DNA of 64,000 bases from CAVYXZ01 sp965223835 (GTDB lineage: Bacteria > Chloroflexota > Anaerolineae > Aggregatilineales > Phototrophicaceae): assembly GCA_965223835.1 (NCBI GenBank), contig CBDCXQ010000001.1, forward strand, positions 5,456,001 through 5,520,000. The letters are read 5' to 3'. The notes under the pieces were generated by a model that saw only the letters and a list, made by a program, of their open reading frames with translations, had not been told where the DNA came from and made no database searches. This document shows, piece by piece, positions 9,479-17,931 of this stretch (its first letter is position 1; each line of letters opens with the position of its first letter). Both the position numbers and the translations under genes were made by a program.

Positions 9479-10021
9479 ATGCGATTATTTGTTGCCATTG
9501 ATTTGCCCGATCCCGTGAAGGATCAACTCCTGGCGTTAAAAACACCCATCCCAACAGCCCGCTGGGTAAAGCGCGAGCAGATGCATTTAACTTTGTTCTT
9601 CATCGGTGAGACCCAACAATTGGCAGCGATCAAAGCCGCATTGGCCGGGATACAGGCCGCACCTTTCCAGTTGACACTGCTGGGTATCGGGCGTTTTCCT
9701 TCCCAGCAGCGCCGACCACCCCGTGTATTGTGGGTTGGCGTGGGAGCGCAACCGGCGTTACCTGCCTTGCAACAGCAAGTCACAACTGCGCTATTGGCAG
9801 TAGGCTGCCAGGCTGATGACCGACCCTTTAGCCCCCATATTACGCTGGCCCGCCTGAAAACCACTCAGCCGTTGCCGGCAATGGACGCCTTTCTCAAACA
9901 GCACCCGCAATGGACCATTCCGGCGATTCATGTCAATGCGTTTGTCTTGTTTTCCAGCACCCTTACGCCACAGGGGGCACACTACCGGCGCGAAGCGGTC
10001 TACACACTGGACCAGACCTAG
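9479..10021 (+). CDS. thpR: RNA 2',3'-cyclic phosphodiesterase ThpR (LigT family)
   Basis: Protein of 180 residues, the usual length for the family. Two H-x-T-L motifs of the 2H phosphoesterase superfamily are visible: MHLTLFFIG (His36) and SPHITLARL (His120). They form the active site that opens 2',3'-cyclic phosphate ends of RNA. The N-terminus MRLFVAIDLPD is typical. It starts divergently from the receptor kinase gene, 72 nt apart, and is followed after 48 nt by the metallophosphoesterase gene. Confidence 0.92.
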   Translation: MRLFVAIDLPDPVKDQLLALKTPIPTARWVKREQMHLTLFFIGETQQLAAIKAALAGIQAAPFQLTLLGIGRFPSQQRRPPRVLWVGVGAQPALPALQQQVTTALLAVGCQADDRPFSPHITLARLKTTQPLPAMDAFLKQHPQWTIPAIHVNAFVLFSSTLTPQGAHYRREAVYTLDQT

Positions 10022-10069
10022 TTTTTGTGTACACTGAAAACGTTTCATCGGCTACCTGGAGAGTCCTTC

Positions 10070-10924
10070 ATGCCCCTGCTCACCCGAAATCGGCTGCTAA
10101 CGCTGCTGGGATTGGCGGCTGCCAGTGCGGTGGCTTATGCGCGTTTTGTCGAACCCGACTGGCTGTATGTGCGTTACATTCAGTTGACCTTGCCCCGTCT
10201 GCCGCGTGAGTTTCATGATTTTCGGCTGGCCCACATCAGCGACATTCACATGGGTGGGTGGATGACCCGTGAGCGTTTACAGAACACGGTGACGATCATC
10301 AATCGCATTCAGCCCGACGCGGTGGCGATCACCGGCGATTTTGCCGACAAAAATACACATTCTGTCGGCGTTGATCTTATTGAGCCGCTGCGCCAATTGA
10401 AACCACTGACGGTGAGCGTGATGGGCAATCATGATTACTACCATGGCATCAATACGGTACGCCGCATTCTGGAAAAGAGTGGCATCATCGATCTAAGGAA
10501 TTGCGTCCACACCTTACAACGAGGCACTGCTCGGTTACACCTGGCCGGGGTGGATGATGTGGTGATGCGCCAACACGCCCTAGATCGTGTATTGGAACAC
10601 CTGCCCGGCAATGACACAGCAGTTCTGCTGGCACATGAACCCGATTTTGCCGATGTGAGTGCGGCTACCGGGCGCTTTGATCTGCAACTCTCCGGGCATA
10701 CGCATGGCGGACAGGTCAGATTGCCCCTGCTGGGAACGCCCATTTTGCCTTCGCATGGTGTCCGGTATCCCAGTGGCTTATATACGGTTGGGGAGATGTA
10801 CCAGTATACCAATCGCGGGCTGGGGATGATTGCGCCGTATACGCGCTTTGGCATGCGGCCTGAACTGACGATTCTGATTCTGGAAAATGCTGCGAAAGTC
10901 CGTCGCAGCTCCCGCAAACCGTGA
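10070..10924 (+). CDS. Calcineurin-like metallophosphoesterase (YkuE-type)
   Basis: Protein of 284 residues. The five metal-binding blocks of the calcineurin-like phosphoesterases are present: SDIHMGG, GDFADKN, GNHDYYHG, a His in LLAHEPDF, and SGHTHGGQ. The N-terminal hydrophobic segment (LLGLAAASAVAYARF) suggests a membrane anchor or signal, as in the YkuE/YaeI group acting on lipid or envelope phosphoesters. ATG at 10070 is chosen over the upstream TTG at 10025 because GGAGAG at 10058-10063 fits it. Follows thpR closely and may share its transcript. Confidence 0.88.
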   Translation: MPLLTRNRLLTLLGLAAASAVAYARFVEPDWLYVRYIQLTLPRLPREFHDFRLAHISDIHMGGWMTRERLQNTVTIINRIQPDAVAITGDFADKNTHSVGVDLIEPLRQLKPLTVSVMGNHDYYHGINTVRRILEKSGIIDLRNCVHTLQRGTARLHLAGVDDVVMRQHALDRVLEHLPGNDTAVLLAHEPDFADVSAATGRFDLQLSGHTHGGQVRLPLLGTPILPSHGVRYPSGLYTVGEMYQYTNRGLGMIAPYTRFGMRPELTILILENAAKVRRSSRKP

Positions 10925-11001
10925 ATGTAAACTTGTGCTGCCGGGCATGATAATGCTGTCCATTGCAATAGCGACATGCTGTAAACCAGCGGTAACTCTG
11001 C

Positions 11002-11007
11002 TATAAT
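11002..11007 (+). promoter_or_regulatory. Promoter -10 element for radA
   Basis: TATAAT, 36 nt before the radA start. No good -35 hexamer is visible at the right spacing. The same GCTATAAT/GCTATACT context recurs before several genes of this window (13635, 44455, 46543). Confidence 0.5.
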
Positions 11008-11043
11008 CATTAGCACATCTGTTCATTAGCGAGACTCAAGCCA

Positions 11044-12423
11044 ATGGCGAAAACGCGCACAAAATATGTCTGCACGGAATGTGGTCGCCAGACACCGCGT
11101 TATATGGGCCGCTGCCCCAATTGCGGTGAATTCAACACGATGATCGAAGAAATTGAAGAGGTCAGCAAAGGCGGCGCCAACGCCAAACGGCAACCCGTCA
11201 ACGCCACCCGCAATGCCCCGGAGCGACTCCCGGAAGTGACCGGCGAGGTGGGCGACCGGTTGTTCGTACCGATTGAGGAATTCAGTCGGGTCCTGGGCGG
11301 CGGCATCGTGCCGGGGAGTATCGTATTGCTGGGTGGCGACCCAGGTGTTGGCAAATCGACACTCACACTTCAGCTCACATCAATATTAGCACAGGATCTG
11401 GGTACGGTACTGTATGTCAGCGGCGAAGAATCAACGCGCCAGATCAAGATGCGGGCGGACCGGTTGGGTTTGCAGGCAGAGGATCTCTACCTGCTGACCG
11501 AGACGAACCTGGGCAATATCTTCGAGTATATCTATGAACTGAACCCGACGATTGTCGTCATCGACTCGATTCAGACCGTTTACACCGACGATAGCAATTC
11601 CTCACCGGGCAGTGTGAGCCAGGTGCGCGAGTGCGCCAGCCGGTTACAGAGCCTCGCCAAATCGACCGGCACCAGTGTGTTCTTGATCGGGCACGTCACC
11701 AAAGAGGGCAGCATCGCCGGGCCGCGCGTTTTAGAGCATATCGTCGATACTGTGCTCTACCTGGAAGGCGACCAGTTCCAATCGTTTCGCCTGTTGCGGA
11801 GCGTGAAGAATCGCTTCGGCGCGACCAGTGAGGTCGGGGTGTTCGAGATGCAGCAGGGCGGCATGGTCGAAGTGCCCAATCCCAGCGAGGCGTTTCTGGC
11901 GGAACGGGTCGTGAATGCGCCGGGATCGGCGATTGTCGTCACGATGGAGGGAACCCGTCCGCTGCTGGTGGAAATGCAGGCGCTGACGAGTCCGACCTCC
12001 TTTGGCAATCCGCGCCGCACGCCCAACGGCGTTGATTTCAACCGGATGTTGTTGATTAGCGCAGTGATGAGTAAGCGAGTCGGCCTGCGTTTGCATGAGC
12101 AGGACATCTTCATCAACGTGATCGGCGGCCTTAAAGTCAGCGAACCGGCGGCTGATCTGGCGATGGCGATGGCGATGGCGTCCAGCTACTTTGATGTACC
12201 TATCGCGGCGGACCTGGTAATCATTGGCGAGGTCGGCTTGAGTGGTGAAATCCGCACCGTTAGCCAGATTACCATGCGTTTGAACGAAGCGGTCAAGATC
12301 GGCTTCAAGCGGGCATTGCTGCCCAAAACCCGCCGCAAGCTGGATGACGCGCCGCCAGGGATCGAATTGTTGCAGGCCCGCAGCGTCGCTGAGGCGCTCA
12401 ATATCGCTGTGCCGAAGCCGTAG
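11044..12423 (+). CDS. radA: DNA repair protein RadA (Sms)
   Basis: Protein of 459 residues, full length. In order: a C4 zinc finger (Cys10, 13, 24, 27), Walker A GGDPGVGKST near residue 97, Walker B region ending VVIDSIQT, the RadA-specific KNRFG motif near 255, and a C-terminal Lon-protease-like domain with INVIGGLKVSEPAADLAMA. RadA is a hexameric RecA-like helicase that extends recombination intermediates in cytoplasmic DNA repair. A TATAAT box precedes it at 11002. The gene is ordinary in all visible respects. Confidence 0.97.
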   Translation: MAKTRTKYVCTECGRQTPRYMGRCPNCGEFNTMIEEIEEVSKGGANAKRQPVNATRNAPERLPEVTGEVGDRLFVPIEEFSRVLGGGIVPGSIVLLGGDPGVGKSTLTLQLTSILAQDLGTVLYVSGEESTRQIKMRADRLGLQAEDLYLLTETNLGNIFEYIYELNPTIVVIDSIQTVYTDDSNSSPGSVSQVRECASRLQSLAKSTGTSVFLIGHVTKEGSIAGPRVLEHIVDTVLYLEGDQFQSFRLLRSVKNRFGATSEVGVFEMQQGGMVEVPNPSEAFLAERVVNAPGSAIVVTMEGTRPLLVEMQALTSPTSFGNPRRTPNGVDFNRMLLISAVMSKRVGLRLHEQDIFINVIGGLKVSEPAADLAMAMAMASSYFDVPIAADLVIIGEVGLSGEIRTVSQITMRLNEAVKIGFKRALLPKTRRKLDDAPPGIELLQARSVAEALNIAVPKP

Positions 12424-12466
12424 AACTTATGCTATCATCGGGTAAACAAGCTAAGTTGAGTCTAAT

Positions 12467-12769
12467 ATGACTGACCAACCCCTGACTTTATACCTGACCA
12501 AATACATTGAATCGCGGTATTTTGGCGCACGGCCTCACATTCGTGGACGCCGGATTCCGGTAGCGCAGATCGCCTATGGTCGCCGTGATGATGGTCTCGA
12601 TATATCTGAACTGATGGATGCCTACTCGCTGAGTGAAGCCGAAGTGCTGGCGGCGCTATTGCATTACACCGAACACCAGAACGAGATCGACTCCTATGAG
12701 CAAGCCTATGTAGCAGCAACCATTGAAGATTGGGTAGAAAATGGCGACGATTCGTTTCTGTTCCGCTAA
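12467..12769 (+). CDS. DUF433-family protein (orphan antitoxin-like)
   Basis: Protein of 100 residues with the DUF433 core: IRGRRIPVAQIAYGRRDDGL, then SELMDAYSLSEAEVLAALLHY, a wing followed by a helix-turn-helix. Many DUF433 proteins are antitoxins paired with PIN-like DUF5615 toxins; no such partner lies beside it, the next gene (4 nt on) being a membrane protein. A weak -10-like TATCAT lies at about 12431. Role unknown, perhaps a DNA-binding regulator. Confidence 0.75.
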   Translation: MTDQPLTLYLTKYIESRYFGARPHIRGRRIPVAQIAYGRRDDGLDISELMDAYSLSEAEVLAALLHYTEHQNEIDSYEQAYVAATIEDWVENGDDSFLFR

Positions 12770-12772
12770 AAT

Positions 12773-13591
12773 ATGAACCCCAACCGTATCTTTCTTAGCC
12801 AGGACCTGTGGCGGGCGGTACAGGTCGCACCCTCACGGCATTGGGCACGCGCTGCCCAGGCTGTCCGTCGCGCTGACCAGCGGACGTTCTTACTCATGTT
12901 TGCGCTGGCAGCCATTGCTTTGATAAGCGGTGTGCTGATGAGCGTGATCGTTGTCTATCGCGCAACCGATCGCATTGCCCGTGACCATGAAAACGAGACC
13001 TTTGACTTACTGGCGGTGACGCCGCCGGGTGGATTTGGCGTATCCTGGTCGCGCTTCACCGGGTTTATTCATTATGACCTGACCCTAAAACTGCTGAGTC
13101 GAATGCGCTGGGTCGCCATTGGTCTCGTCGCGCTGATTGCTGGATTTACGTTGTTGACGCTCTATGTCCCGGCGCTGGAAACCGGCGATCAACAAGCCCT
13201 GGCCGAGGCCTGGTCGTGGTTGCTGTTTTATGCGTTCCTGCTGCCGATGATGTACTTTGATACCCGCTACGCCGTTGTTTCCGGCGGATTGTTGAGCATT
13301 CTCGTGCCCACGTACAACAGCGGTGATGCGCGGGTTATGGTCATTTTCGCCGGGGTCACGCTGCACCTGTCGGGTTATCTGCTGGCGGCGTTGACCGGCG
13401 GCTTAATTTTGCCGACCATTTACCAGTCGATGGGGATCACCGGTTGGCTGGCTGACCTCAGTCGCCCGCTGCTGGCACTGCTGTTGTTCGTGTTGTTGCA
13501 TGAAAGCGCCGTACTCCTCCTGTTTCGGGCGGTGCAAGAGCGGCTGAACGGCGAAGCGGCGGCACAGTTGAATTATCACCTGGCAGGCTAG
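12773..13591 (+). CDS. Polytopic membrane protein, ABC-2-permease-like
   Basis: Protein of 272 residues with about six hydrophobic helices (near 42-65, 110-135, 142-165, 168-190, 192-220, 230-250). The cytoplasmic stretch RDHENETFDLLAVTPPGG resembles the loop that follows the first helix of ABC-2-type permeases. No ATPase gene is adjacent. The start is 3 nt after the DUF433 stop, so the pair is translated from one message. Substrate and exact family are not recognised. Confidence 0.6.
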   Translation: MNPNRIFLSQDLWRAVQVAPSRHWARAAQAVRRADQRTFLLMFALAAIALISGVLMSVIVVYRATDRIARDHENETFDLLAVTPPGGFGVSWSRFTGFIHYDLTLKLLSRMRWVAIGLVALIAGFTLLTLYVPALETGDQQALAEAWSWLLFYAFLLPMMYFDTRYAVVSGGLLSILVPTYNSGDARVMVIFAGVTLHLSGYLLAALTGGLILPTIYQSMGITGWLADLSRPLLALLLFVLLHESAVLLLFRAVQERLNGEAAAQLNYHLAG

Positions 13592-13634
13592 CATTTGCCC
13601 CCTGCACGTAGCCTGAAGTCGCGCCACTGTCTGC

Positions 13635-13640
13635 TATAAT
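13635..13640 (+). promoter_or_regulatory. Promoter -10 element of the HEAT/TIR operon
   Basis: TATAAT, 36 nt before the first HEAT gene. The -35 region is weak. With the terminator at 16141-16176 it delimits a three-gene transcription unit. Confidence 0.5.
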
Positions 13641-13675
13641 ATGCAGGTTGAACACAGAACAGGAGCAAACTTCGC

Positions 13676-14347
13676 ATGTCTTCGATTGATGAAGTCCTCG
13701 CGGCCCTGGCGAATGATGATGCGCAGACGCGGATAGACGCTATTATGATGATAGAAACCGCCAATTACACCGAGATTCTGCCCGAAGTAGGCACGGTGCT
13801 GCGCGATGATGTGGATACCGGCGTGCGTTTCCAGGCGGCCAAAACATTGTCCCATTTCGCTGACCCGGCGACGGTCCCGGAATTGCTTGATGGCCTGCGC
13901 GATGTTGATATGTTTGTGCGGGTTCATGCCACCGATGCGCTCATTCGCATTGGGCACCCGGCGGTGGTTGGGCTGGCACAGGCGCTGCAAGATGAACAGG
14001 CAGCGGTGCGGCGGGCCGCTGCCAAAGCACTGGGCAAGATCAAACACACCGATGGCATTGACGGCTTACGGGCGGCAGTTCAGGATGTCGATGCCGATGT
14101 GCGGCGCTTTGCAGTCCAGGCATTGGGGCGCATCGGTGATGAAAGCACGGTGGATGTGCTGGGCGTGGCACTGCGGGACCAGAATGAAAAAGTCCGCAAG
14201 GTCGCTGCCGGGGCGTTGTGGGATTTAGGTGAGGCATCTGTACCGGTGTTGCGGGCCGCGCTCAATGACCCCAATCCCAAGACGGCCATCACTGCCGCCT
14301 ACACACTCACCAAAATGGGCTATGGGGAAGAATCCGACAACGGCTAA
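13676..14347 (+). CDS. HEAT-repeat (PBS-lyase-like) protein
   Basis: Protein of 223 residues made almost entirely of about six 31-residue HEAT repeats with the signature D-x-x-x-x-V-R-x-x-A-A-x-A-L-G-x-I (for example VRRAAAKALGKI and VRRFAVQALGRI). Such solenoids bind protein partners; no catalytic residues are expected. It is the first gene of an operon with the HEAT-TIR gene 17 nt downstream, whose N-terminus carries the same kind of repeats. A scaffold or sensor subunit for the TIR protein is inference. Confidence 0.88.
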   Translation: MSSIDEVLAALANDDAQTRIDAIMMIETANYTEILPEVGTVLRDDVDTGVRFQAAKTLSHFADPATVPELLDGLRDVDMFVRVHATDALIRIGHPAVVGLAQALQDEQAAVRRAAAKALGKIKHTDGIDGLRAAVQDVDADVRRFAVQALGRIGDESTVDVLGVALRDQNEKVRKVAAGALWDLGEASVPVLRAALNDPNPKTAITAAYTLTKMGYGEESDNG

Positions 14348-14364
14348 GGATGTATGGGGGAAGC

Positions 14365-15816
14365 ATGACAGATCAGGCGCAAATTCAAAAGCTGCTATTC
14401 GCGCTCCAAAGTGACGATGTCGATGTGATTCTGGAGGCGGTCGATCAATTGGCGGAACGCAAAGTAGCGGAAGCCGTCCCGCAGTTGATTGCGTTACTCG
14501 ATCATGACGATTTTCAGGTACGGCTAACCGTCATCAACGCATTGGGTGAGATTGCCGATGAACGAGCTGTTCCACGCCTCAGCCAGATTGTGCAGGCAGA
14601 AGACGGTCCAATCTGGAGTGCGGCCAGTACCGCCCTGTTGTATATTGGCACCCCAGCCGCAAAAGCAGCGATTGAACATTTGCGCGATGGCGATGATTAT
14701 TTCCTCGGAGCGCCACCGCCGGCAGAAGCGGCTGAGGAAGCAGACTTCGACGACGAGTTGGACAGCCTGACGTTTGGCGACCTTGATTTGCAAGCCAATA
14801 AAAAGGATGATTCCAAACCGGCGGGCAAAGCAGAACCCGATTTAGCCAAAGGGGATACCGGAACGCATGCCCCTGTCGAGCGACCCCAACCCATCGTCCC
14901 ACCACCAGCGCCGGAACCCCAGCCTGCCGCGCCAGAACCAGAAGCAGCCGAACACGCCCGTCGAAATAGCACCTTGACCGGTGGCAGCCAGCGCAGCAAT
15001 GAGGAAATCCTCACAGAAGCACAGCAGGTTCAATTTTCCGCCTACTATCCGCGCGAAGTGCGGCCCGACGAGTGGCAACCCTTGCAAGCCTATGTGTTCA
15101 AAGCGTTCGCGGCGGACAAAGTAACGGAAGACGCTGAAAAGCAAATCGGCCCCTTAAACGCCTTTCGCCGCATTATCGACAATGCCCGCAAGCTAATTCC
15201 CGAAGGCGAGATCATTACCGCGCAGCCCCATCTGCCAGGTTTTCAATTCAATCCGCCAATGGCGACCGTTGGCTTTTATGAAGACTGGCATGATTTTAAG
15301 TTCAAGCTGCGGGCTAAAACTGCGCCGCTGAATCAAGCCGCGAATGGGCTGCTGACGTTTACAGTGAACGGCATTATCGTCGCTGATATTCCGCTATCGA
15401 TTTTCGTGACGACCGATGTTCACCAAACTGTGCCCCAGCCCAGTCCGACACAACCGCTGTATGATACGGTATTCGCCAGCTATAGTCACCGCGATACGCT
15501 CGTAGTCGAAAAAGTGGAGGCGGCGGCCAAATCCTTCGGTATGACCTATTTGCGCGATGTGGTCACGCTGCGCAGCGGCCAGCATTGGAGTGATGAATTG
15601 CTGCGGATGATTGACGAGGCAACGATTTTTCAATTGTTCTGGTCGGAGCCAGCGGCGCAATCGCAGTATTGTAAACAAGAATGGGAATATGCGCTCCAGC
15701 TTAACCGCGACGATCAATATTTCATTCGCCCGGTTTACTGGACCATGCCGATGCCCAATCCACCGGCGAATTTGCAACATCTCCATTTTGCCTATCAGCC
15801 GGATCTGGTAAAGTAG
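14365..15816 (+). CDS. HEAT-repeat / TIR-domain protein
   Basis: Protein of 483 residues. Residues 1-110 are HEAT repeats; 110-215 is an acidic then Pro-rich linker; about 215-350 is a conserved-looking globular region (from FSAYYPREV to LTFTVNGIIVADIP) probably rich in beta strands; 366-483 is a TIR domain (FASYSH at 370). The Glu of the Y-C-K-Q-E-W motif (Glu439) sits where catalytic Glu lies in NAD-cleaving TIRs, so activity is possible. ATG at 14365 follows GGGGGAAG and is preferred over ATG at 14350. Second gene of the HEAT/TIR operon. Signalling or defence function is inferred, not shown. Confidence 0.85.
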   Translation: MTDQAQIQKLLFALQSDDVDVILEAVDQLAERKVAEAVPQLIALLDHDDFQVRLTVINALGEIADERAVPRLSQIVQAEDGPIWSAASTALLYIGTPAAKAAIEHLRDGDDYFLGAPPPAEAAEEADFDDELDSLTFGDLDLQANKKDDSKPAGKAEPDLAKGDTGTHAPVERPQPIVPPPAPEPQPAAPEPEAAEHARRNSTLTGGSQRSNEEILTEAQQVQFSAYYPREVRPDEWQPLQAYVFKAFAADKVTEDAEKQIGPLNAFRRIIDNARKLIPEGEIITAQPHLPGFQFNPPMATVGFYEDWHDFKFKLRAKTAPLNQAANGLLTFTVNGIIVADIPLSIFVTTDVHQTVPQPSPTQPLYDTVFASYSHRDTLVVEKVEAAAKSFGMTYLRDVVTLRSGQHWSDELLRMIDEATIFQLFWSEPAAQSQYCKQEWEYALQLNRDDQYFIRPVYWTMPMPNPPANLQHLHFAYQPDLVK

Positions 15817-15856
15817 GAGCATCAATTACAATTATGGGGAATTAAGGAGGATAACT

Positions 15857-16114
15857 TTGGGCCTGGGTATTTTCATCATGATCTTAGTTATTGCGCTGGA
15901 TGTGGTTTTGATGGCCTTAATTATGCGTGCGATCCTCAAGGAACCCCCACACAAACATCCATCTACCCATCCGCTGGCCCTGCGTTATGCGACGGCCAGC
16001 CCGGAGGCACCGCAGGTCGAAGCCGTTGACCCCGTAGCAGAGGACGAGGCTGAAGCGACGCCCGCGGAAGCCAGTGATGAAGAAGATGCCGACAAAACTG
16101 AACTGGGTGATTGA
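15857..16114 (+). CDS. Small single-helix membrane protein with acidic tail
   Basis: Protein of 85 residues starting at TTG 15857, fixed by a perfect AAGGAGG at 15844-15850. Residues 2-27 form one membrane helix; the rest is a cytoplasmic or extracytoplasmic tail with a basic/His patch and then many Glu/Asp/Ala. No family is recognised. It closes the HEAT/TIR operon, 40 nt after the TIR gene and before a strong terminator, so it could anchor or partner the TIR protein. Confidence 0.75.
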   Translation: MGLGIFIMILVIALDVVLMALIMRAILKEPPHKHPSTHPLALRYATASPEAPQVEAVDPVAEDEAEATPAEASDEEDADKTELGD

Positions 16115-16140
16115 TCTTTATTGACATTGCGCTACCCGGA

Positions 16141-16176
16141 TCGCACTCGAAATTCACCAGGCCGAGTGCGATTTTT
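16141..16176 (+). terminator. Rho-independent terminator of the HEAT/TIR operon
   Basis: Perfect 9-bp stem TCGCACTCG (16141-16149) with CGAGTGCGA (16163-16171), 13-nt loop, then five T. Confidence 0.85.
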
Positions 16177-16318
16177 CTGTCTGCTCAATCCACCTCGCAA
16201 CAATCGGCAACCTCAATGCTGTGCTTTGATACCAGACTGCGAGTTTTGTCGCAGTATCTGCACACAAAGTAGTCGCAATTATCATTGAAAATAATCGAAA
16301 AACAGGAAACCGAGACTG

Positions 16319-17839
16319 ATGATTCCTCAATGGACAGTTTTTGAAACCGAGTTTACCAGCCCCATAACCTATGCCAATCCCTTCTGGGATGTCGAGTTGC
16401 GGGTACAGTTCACGGGGCCGAATGGTGAGCAGCAGACGGTTGACGGGTTTTGGGATGGTGGCGCAGTGTGGCGGGTCCGTTTTAGTCCAACGGCTAGCGG
16501 CACTTGGCACTGGCAAACGAACTGTTCCGATGAACACAACAGCGGCCTGCATGGACAATCTGGCACGCTCGAATGCGTAGCTTACAATGGCGATAATCCA
16601 CTGTATCAGCATGGTCCGTTGCAACTCGCTGCCAACCGACGCTACTTTGAACACGCCGATGGCACGCCGTTTTTCTGGCTGGCAGATACAGCCTGGAATG
16701 GGGTGCTACTCTCGCAGGCTGCCGACTGGGATCATTACCTGAAGCAACGGGTGAAACAAGGTTTTACTGCTGTCCAATTCGTCACGACGCAATGGCGGGG
16801 TTGTCCACCGGGTCCCGTGGCTTATGAAGGCACCGAAAATATCACCCTCAAACCTGAGCTTTTTCAGCGCGAAGATGAACGCATCACCGCGCTCAATGAT
16901 AAGGGCTTGATCGCCGCGCCGGTTAACCTGTGGACGCTCACCGATTCGGACCCCGGTCAGACGTTAGCCGAAGCAGATGCGATCCGGTTAGCCCGGTATC
17001 AGGTCGCCCGCTGGGGTGCCCATCAAGTCGTGTGGTTGCTGGGTGGCGATGGCTGTTATGAACGGAGCGGCCTGATTGACAAATTCCGGCAAATTGGTCG
17101 TGCCACCTTTGGCGACCGTCATGACCGGTTGGTGACGCTGCATCCCTGTGGCATCTACTGGCCGGGTGAATCCTTCCGCGACGAGGATTGGTTCGACTTT
17201 ATCGGTTATCAGAGCGGGCACGGCAGTTCGGACGAGCATGTGCGCTGGTTGGTGGATGGGCCGCCAGCCCATGATTGGGCCAATGACCCGGAGTTGCCGG
17301 TTATTAACCTGGAACCGAATTACGAAGGTCACCCCTCATACCATATTCAGCAGAATTTTACCGATTATCATGTGCGTCGCGCGGCCTACTGGAGTTTGCT
17401 GGTATCGCCGCCCGCCGGGGTGACTTATGGCAGCAACGAGATCTGGGTCTGGGCTGAGGAACCGATGCCTGCACCGAATCATCCCAACATCGGGGTGGTA
17501 CAACCCTGGCAAAACGGCCTGGAAACCCCTGGCCTGACGGGTATGAAGCTTCTCAAAGATTTATTCATGAGTGTTCGCTGGACTGAACTGGAACCGCGGC
17601 CAGATCTAATCGCAGACCAACCGGGCACAGCCGACCCCAATCACTTTATTGCGGCAGCGGAAACGCCGGATGAGTCGCAAGCTGTTCTCTATCTGCCGGT
17701 GGGCGGCACGGTGACCATAACCCGCACTGGCGACAACGCCCGCTGGTTTGACCCGCGTACCGGCGATTGGTCAGCAGCCGGTGACGGGACGAGTTTTTCT
17801 GCGCCCGATACGCAGGATTGGGTGTTGGTTGTGGGATAA
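16319..17839 (+). CDS. Apiosidase-like glycoside hydrolase (DUF5060 / DUF4038 / C-terminal beta domain)
   Basis: Protein of 506 residues without a signal peptide, so cytoplasmic. Residues 1-85 match the DUF5060 beta-sandwich (PFWDVELRVQF, WRVRFSPTASGTW); about 95-410 is the DUF4038/apiosidase TIM barrel (GTPFFWLADTAWNG, GFTAVQFVTTQWRG, INLEPNYEG, AAYWSLLVSPPAGVTYG); the end is the small beta domain found after these barrels (DNARWFDPRTGDWSAAG). The family cleaves unusual plant glycosides such as apiosides; substrate here is open. It stands alone, preceded by a terminator and followed by an MFS gene. Confidence 0.88.
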   Translation: MIPQWTVFETEFTSPITYANPFWDVELRVQFTGPNGEQQTVDGFWDGGAVWRVRFSPTASGTWHWQTNCSDEHNSGLHGQSGTLECVAYNGDNPLYQHGPLQLAANRRYFEHADGTPFFWLADTAWNGVLLSQAADWDHYLKQRVKQGFTAVQFVTTQWRGCPPGPVAYEGTENITLKPELFQREDERITALNDKGLIAAPVNLWTLTDSDPGQTLAEADAIRLARYQVARWGAHQVVWLLGGDGCYERSGLIDKFRQIGRATFGDRHDRLVTLHPCGIYWPGESFRDEDWFDFIGYQSGHGSSDEHVRWLVDGPPAHDWANDPELPVINLEPNYEGHPSYHIQQNFTDYHVRRAAYWSLLVSPPAGVTYGSNEIWVWAEEPMPAPNHPNIGVVQPWQNGLETPGLTGMKLLKDLFMSVRWTELEPRPDLIADQPGTADPNHFIAAAETPDESQAVLYLPVGGTVTITRTGDNARWFDPRTGDWSAAGDGTSFSAPDTQDWVLVVG

Positions 17840-17882
17840 TTTCAAATGCTGACATCCCCAGCCTGAATTGGACTCATCTGGT

Positions 17883-17898
17883 TACGGCGAGTGCCGTA
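17883..17898. promoter_or_regulatory. Small inverted repeat before the MFS gene
   Basis: TACGGC-GAGT-GCCGTA, a 6-bp perfect inverted repeat 34 nt before the exporter start. Could be an operator or a hairpin in the leader. Confidence 0.3.
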
Positions 17899-17931
17899 TG
17901 CTAGGAACAGAGTCTAAAACTCGGGGAAGTT

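Noticed and set aside
12467..13591. DUF433 plus next gene as a toxin-antitoxin pair
   Set aside because: The partner is a polytopic membrane protein, not a PIN-like DUF5615 toxin.
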